From Cellulosilyticum sp. (GTDB taxonomy: Bacteria > Bacillota > Clostridia > Lachnospirales > Cellulosilyticaceae): a stretch of DNA of 64,000 nucleotides. The notes beneath the pieces are model-generated. The model saw only the letters and a list, made by a program, of their open reading frames with translations, searched no databases and had not been told where the DNA came from. Of this stretch, positions 62,417 to 64,000 are shown piece by piece; position 1 is the first letter of the stretch, and the number at the start of each line of letters is the position of its first letter. Both the position numbers and the translations under genes were made by a program. The stretch lies in NCBI GenBank assembly GCA_015058045.1, contig SVDC01000005.1, positions 1 through 64,000 on the forward strand, given 5' to 3'.

Positions 62417-64000
62417 TCGTATTCTTAAGTTATCTGGTCAGTATAAAAAACGTATTCAAATTGCTTTCGTATTTGCTTTTTTTAAAGCCATGTTATCAAA
62501 GATGCCTATTGGTTTAGCATTTGTTATGTTATCTAAGTTTTACACTAATACTTTAGAAGCATCAGATTGTTTGATGATTGGAGTGATGGGAGTAGTCTTT
62601 GTTTTACTAGAAGCAATCATGCAATATGGAAGTGATAGACTACAAAGTGCAGCAGGATATATGATGTTTGCAGAAAAGAGGTTGATACTAGGAGAACATT
62701 TACGAAGGCTACCAATGGGGTATTTTACATCAGGAAATATTGGTAAGATTAGTTCTGTGTTAAGCAGTGATATGATTTTTATTGAAGAAATTGCAATGAG
62801 TACAATAGCTAATATGATGAGCTATTTATTTACGGCTATTATTATGACGGTATTTGTTTGTACTTGTGACATACGACTGGGCATTTGTTTTGCAATAACA
62901 AGCCTTCTGGTTGTTTATATGGGAGGAAAAATGAAGAAACTCATGTTAATAGAATCCGATGCAAAACAGGAACAGAATGAAAAATTAACAGATGCAGTAC
63001 TTTCTTATGTTGAAGGAATTAGCATAATTAAAAGTTACAATCTTTTAGGAGAAAAGTCAAAAGAGCTTACCACTAACTTTATAAAGACTAAGGATAAGGC
63101 ATTAGAGTTTGAGGTAGGAGTAGAAAAATGGAATTATGTGCTAAATATTTTATATGCAGTAGGGATGACAGCTATTCTGGGCCTATCTATTTATTTACAA
63201 CAAATAGGTGAGCTTTCAGTACCTTATCTTTTAGGTATGTTACTTTTTGTATTTGAGTTATACGGACCATTAAAAGCATTATATGGTCAGGCAAGTAGAC
63301 TTACAGTTATGAATAGTTGTTTAGACCGTATTGAAACATTATTTGATGAAATAGAACTGAAAGATAATGGGACATTACATATTCCATATGAAATTAATGA
63401 AAAAGCAGAAATTGCTTTTGAGGATGTAACATTTGCATATGACAAGCAAGATGTTATCAAAAATGTAAGTTTTGAAGTACAAAAAAATACGATGGTTGCA
63501 TTAGTTGGGCCATCAGGTGGAGGCAAATCGACTATAGCCAATTTACTTGCTAGATTTTGGGATATTAAAGTAGGTAGTATTAAGATAAGAGGTAAGGATA
63601 TAAGGGATATTCCGCTTTCAGAGCTTATGAATTATATTAGTATGGTATTTCAGAGAGTTTATCTGTTTAAAGATACGATTTATGAAAATATTAGTATGGG
63701 TAAACCTAATGCCACAAGAGAAGAAGTTTATGCAGCAGCTAAAAAGGCTAGATGTTATGATTTTATTATGGCATTACCTAATGGGTTTGATACCGTAATA
63801 GGTGAAGGAGGTGCAACATTATCAGGAGGAGAAAAACAAAGAATATCCATAGCACGTTGTATTTTAAAAGATGCACCTATTATTATTTTAGATGAAGCAA
63901 CTGCCAGTGTGGATACAGATAATGAAAGATACATTCAAGAAGCTATCACAGAACTTATTAAAGGCAAAACATTAATTGTTATTGCACATCGATTAAATAC
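62400..64000 (+). CDS. ABC transporter half, YbtQ/IrtB-type (truncated by the window end)
   Basis: This frame is open from GTG 62400 to the window edge (533 codons seen, about 40-60 missing). GAGGAGG lies 9 bases before the GTG. The protein opens with LINRILKLSGQYKKR and has a six-helix permease followed by Walker A GPSGGGKST (about 370-378), the signature LSGGEKQR and Walker B IIILDEATASVDTDNE. The DATASVD-x-DNE form is typical of the YbtQ/IrtB branch and complements the preceding half. The two probably form a heterodimeric transporter for an iron chelate or related substrate. The last residues visible are IAHRLNT (H-loop). Confidence 0.88.
   Translation, partial: MLKLINRILKLSGQYKKRIQIAFVFAFFKAMLSKMPIGLAFVMLSKFYTNTLEASDCLMIGVMGVVFVLLEAIMQYGSDRLQSAAGYMMFAEKRLILGEHLRRLPMGYFTSGNIGKISSVLSSDMIFIEEIAMSTIANMMSYLFTAIIMTVFVCTCDIRLGICFAITSLLVVYMGGKMKKLMLIESDAKQEQNEKLTDAVLSYVEGISIIKSYNLLGEKSKELTTNFIKTKDKALEFEVGVEKWNYVLNILYAVGMTAILGLSIYLQQIGELSVPYLLGMLLFVFELYGPLKALYGQASRLTVMNSCLDRIETLFDEIELKDNGTLHIPYEINEKAEIAFEDVTFAYDKQDVIKNVSFEVQKNTMVALVGPSGGGKSTIANLLARFWDIKVGSIKIRGKDIRDIPLSELMNYISMVFQRVYLFKDTIYENISMGKPNATREEVYAAAKKARCYDFIMALPNGFDTVIGEGGATLSGGEKQRISIARCILKDAPIIILDEATASVDTDNERYIQEAITELIKGKTLIVIAHRLN

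Overview
The window is AT-rich, uses strong purine-rich ribosome-binding sites, and carries many intrinsic terminators with short T-tracts. It has two T-box leaders, a SpoVB-type transporter, an Nfn-type bifurcating transhydrogenase, iron-type alcohol dehydrogenase, DUF1540 and DUF1836 proteins and an S-layer-homology protein. Together these point to an anaerobic, spore-forming, low-GC Firmicute in the Clostridia, probably near the Lachnospirales. I cannot name the species from sequence alone. No rRNA, tRNA, CRISPR array, prophage or intact insertion sequence was seen.

Layout. 1-2.6 kb is the end of a type IV pilus/type II secretion-like operon (PilC/GspF-like protein plus three small membrane-anchored proteins). 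2.8-12 kb is central metabolism: alcohol dehydrogenase, NfnAB, a TrhA/hemolysin III protein, DUF1836, ATP-dependent PEP carboxykinase and a class V aminotransferase. 12-17 kb is one large secreted beta-helix protein with three C-terminal SLH domains. 17-25.4 kb holds a SpoVB-like flippase, then a glycosyltransferase-flippase-cyclopropane synthase cluster that looks like membrane-lipid modification, then small proteins and an M19 dipeptidase. 25.4-28.2 kb is methionyl-tRNA synthetase behind a Met-specifier T-box. 28.2-34.3 kb mixes small transport and regulatory units: YdcF, an ArsA-family remnant, a PH protein, MATE efflux behind a terminator-type leader that may be a guanidine-IV riboswitch, and a YdcZ-type transporter pair divergent from a Crp/Fnr regulator with a perfect palindrome between them. 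34.5-46.8 kb has a PMT-type mannosyltransferase, a nucleotidase, TatD, a 3D-domain protein, an ABC exporter, a chemoreceptor, an S66 homologue lacking the expected serine, and KsgA. 46.8-50 kb holds an unusual noncoding block, a tiny gene under a perfect consensus promoter, prephenate dehydratase, RidA and shikimate dehydrogenase. 50.1-51.9 kb encodes a protein with five tandem 25-residue repeats. 52.3-59.4 kb is a complete trpEGDCFBA operon under a Trp-specifier T-box. 59.5-64 kb is an AraC regulator with two half-size ABC exporters of the YbtP/YbtQ (IrtAB) type; the second runs off the end.

How it fits together. Aromatic amino acid synthesis is concentrated at 47-59 kb (pheA, aroE, trp operon). 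RidA beside them fits clean-up of enamine by-products of PLP enzymes. The order metG, tatD, 3D protein, ksgA matches the compact Bacillus-type metS-tatD-yabE-rnmV-ksgA cluster, but here it is spread over about 20 kb with unrelated genes between and no rnmV seen.

The most novel-looking items are: the tiny transcription unit at 47105-47385 with alternative reading frames; the multi-hairpin block at 46882-47013; the S66 pseudoenzyme; the decayed ArsA-type gene at 29148-29528; the candidate Crp operator at 32700-32715; and the two repeat-built proteins.
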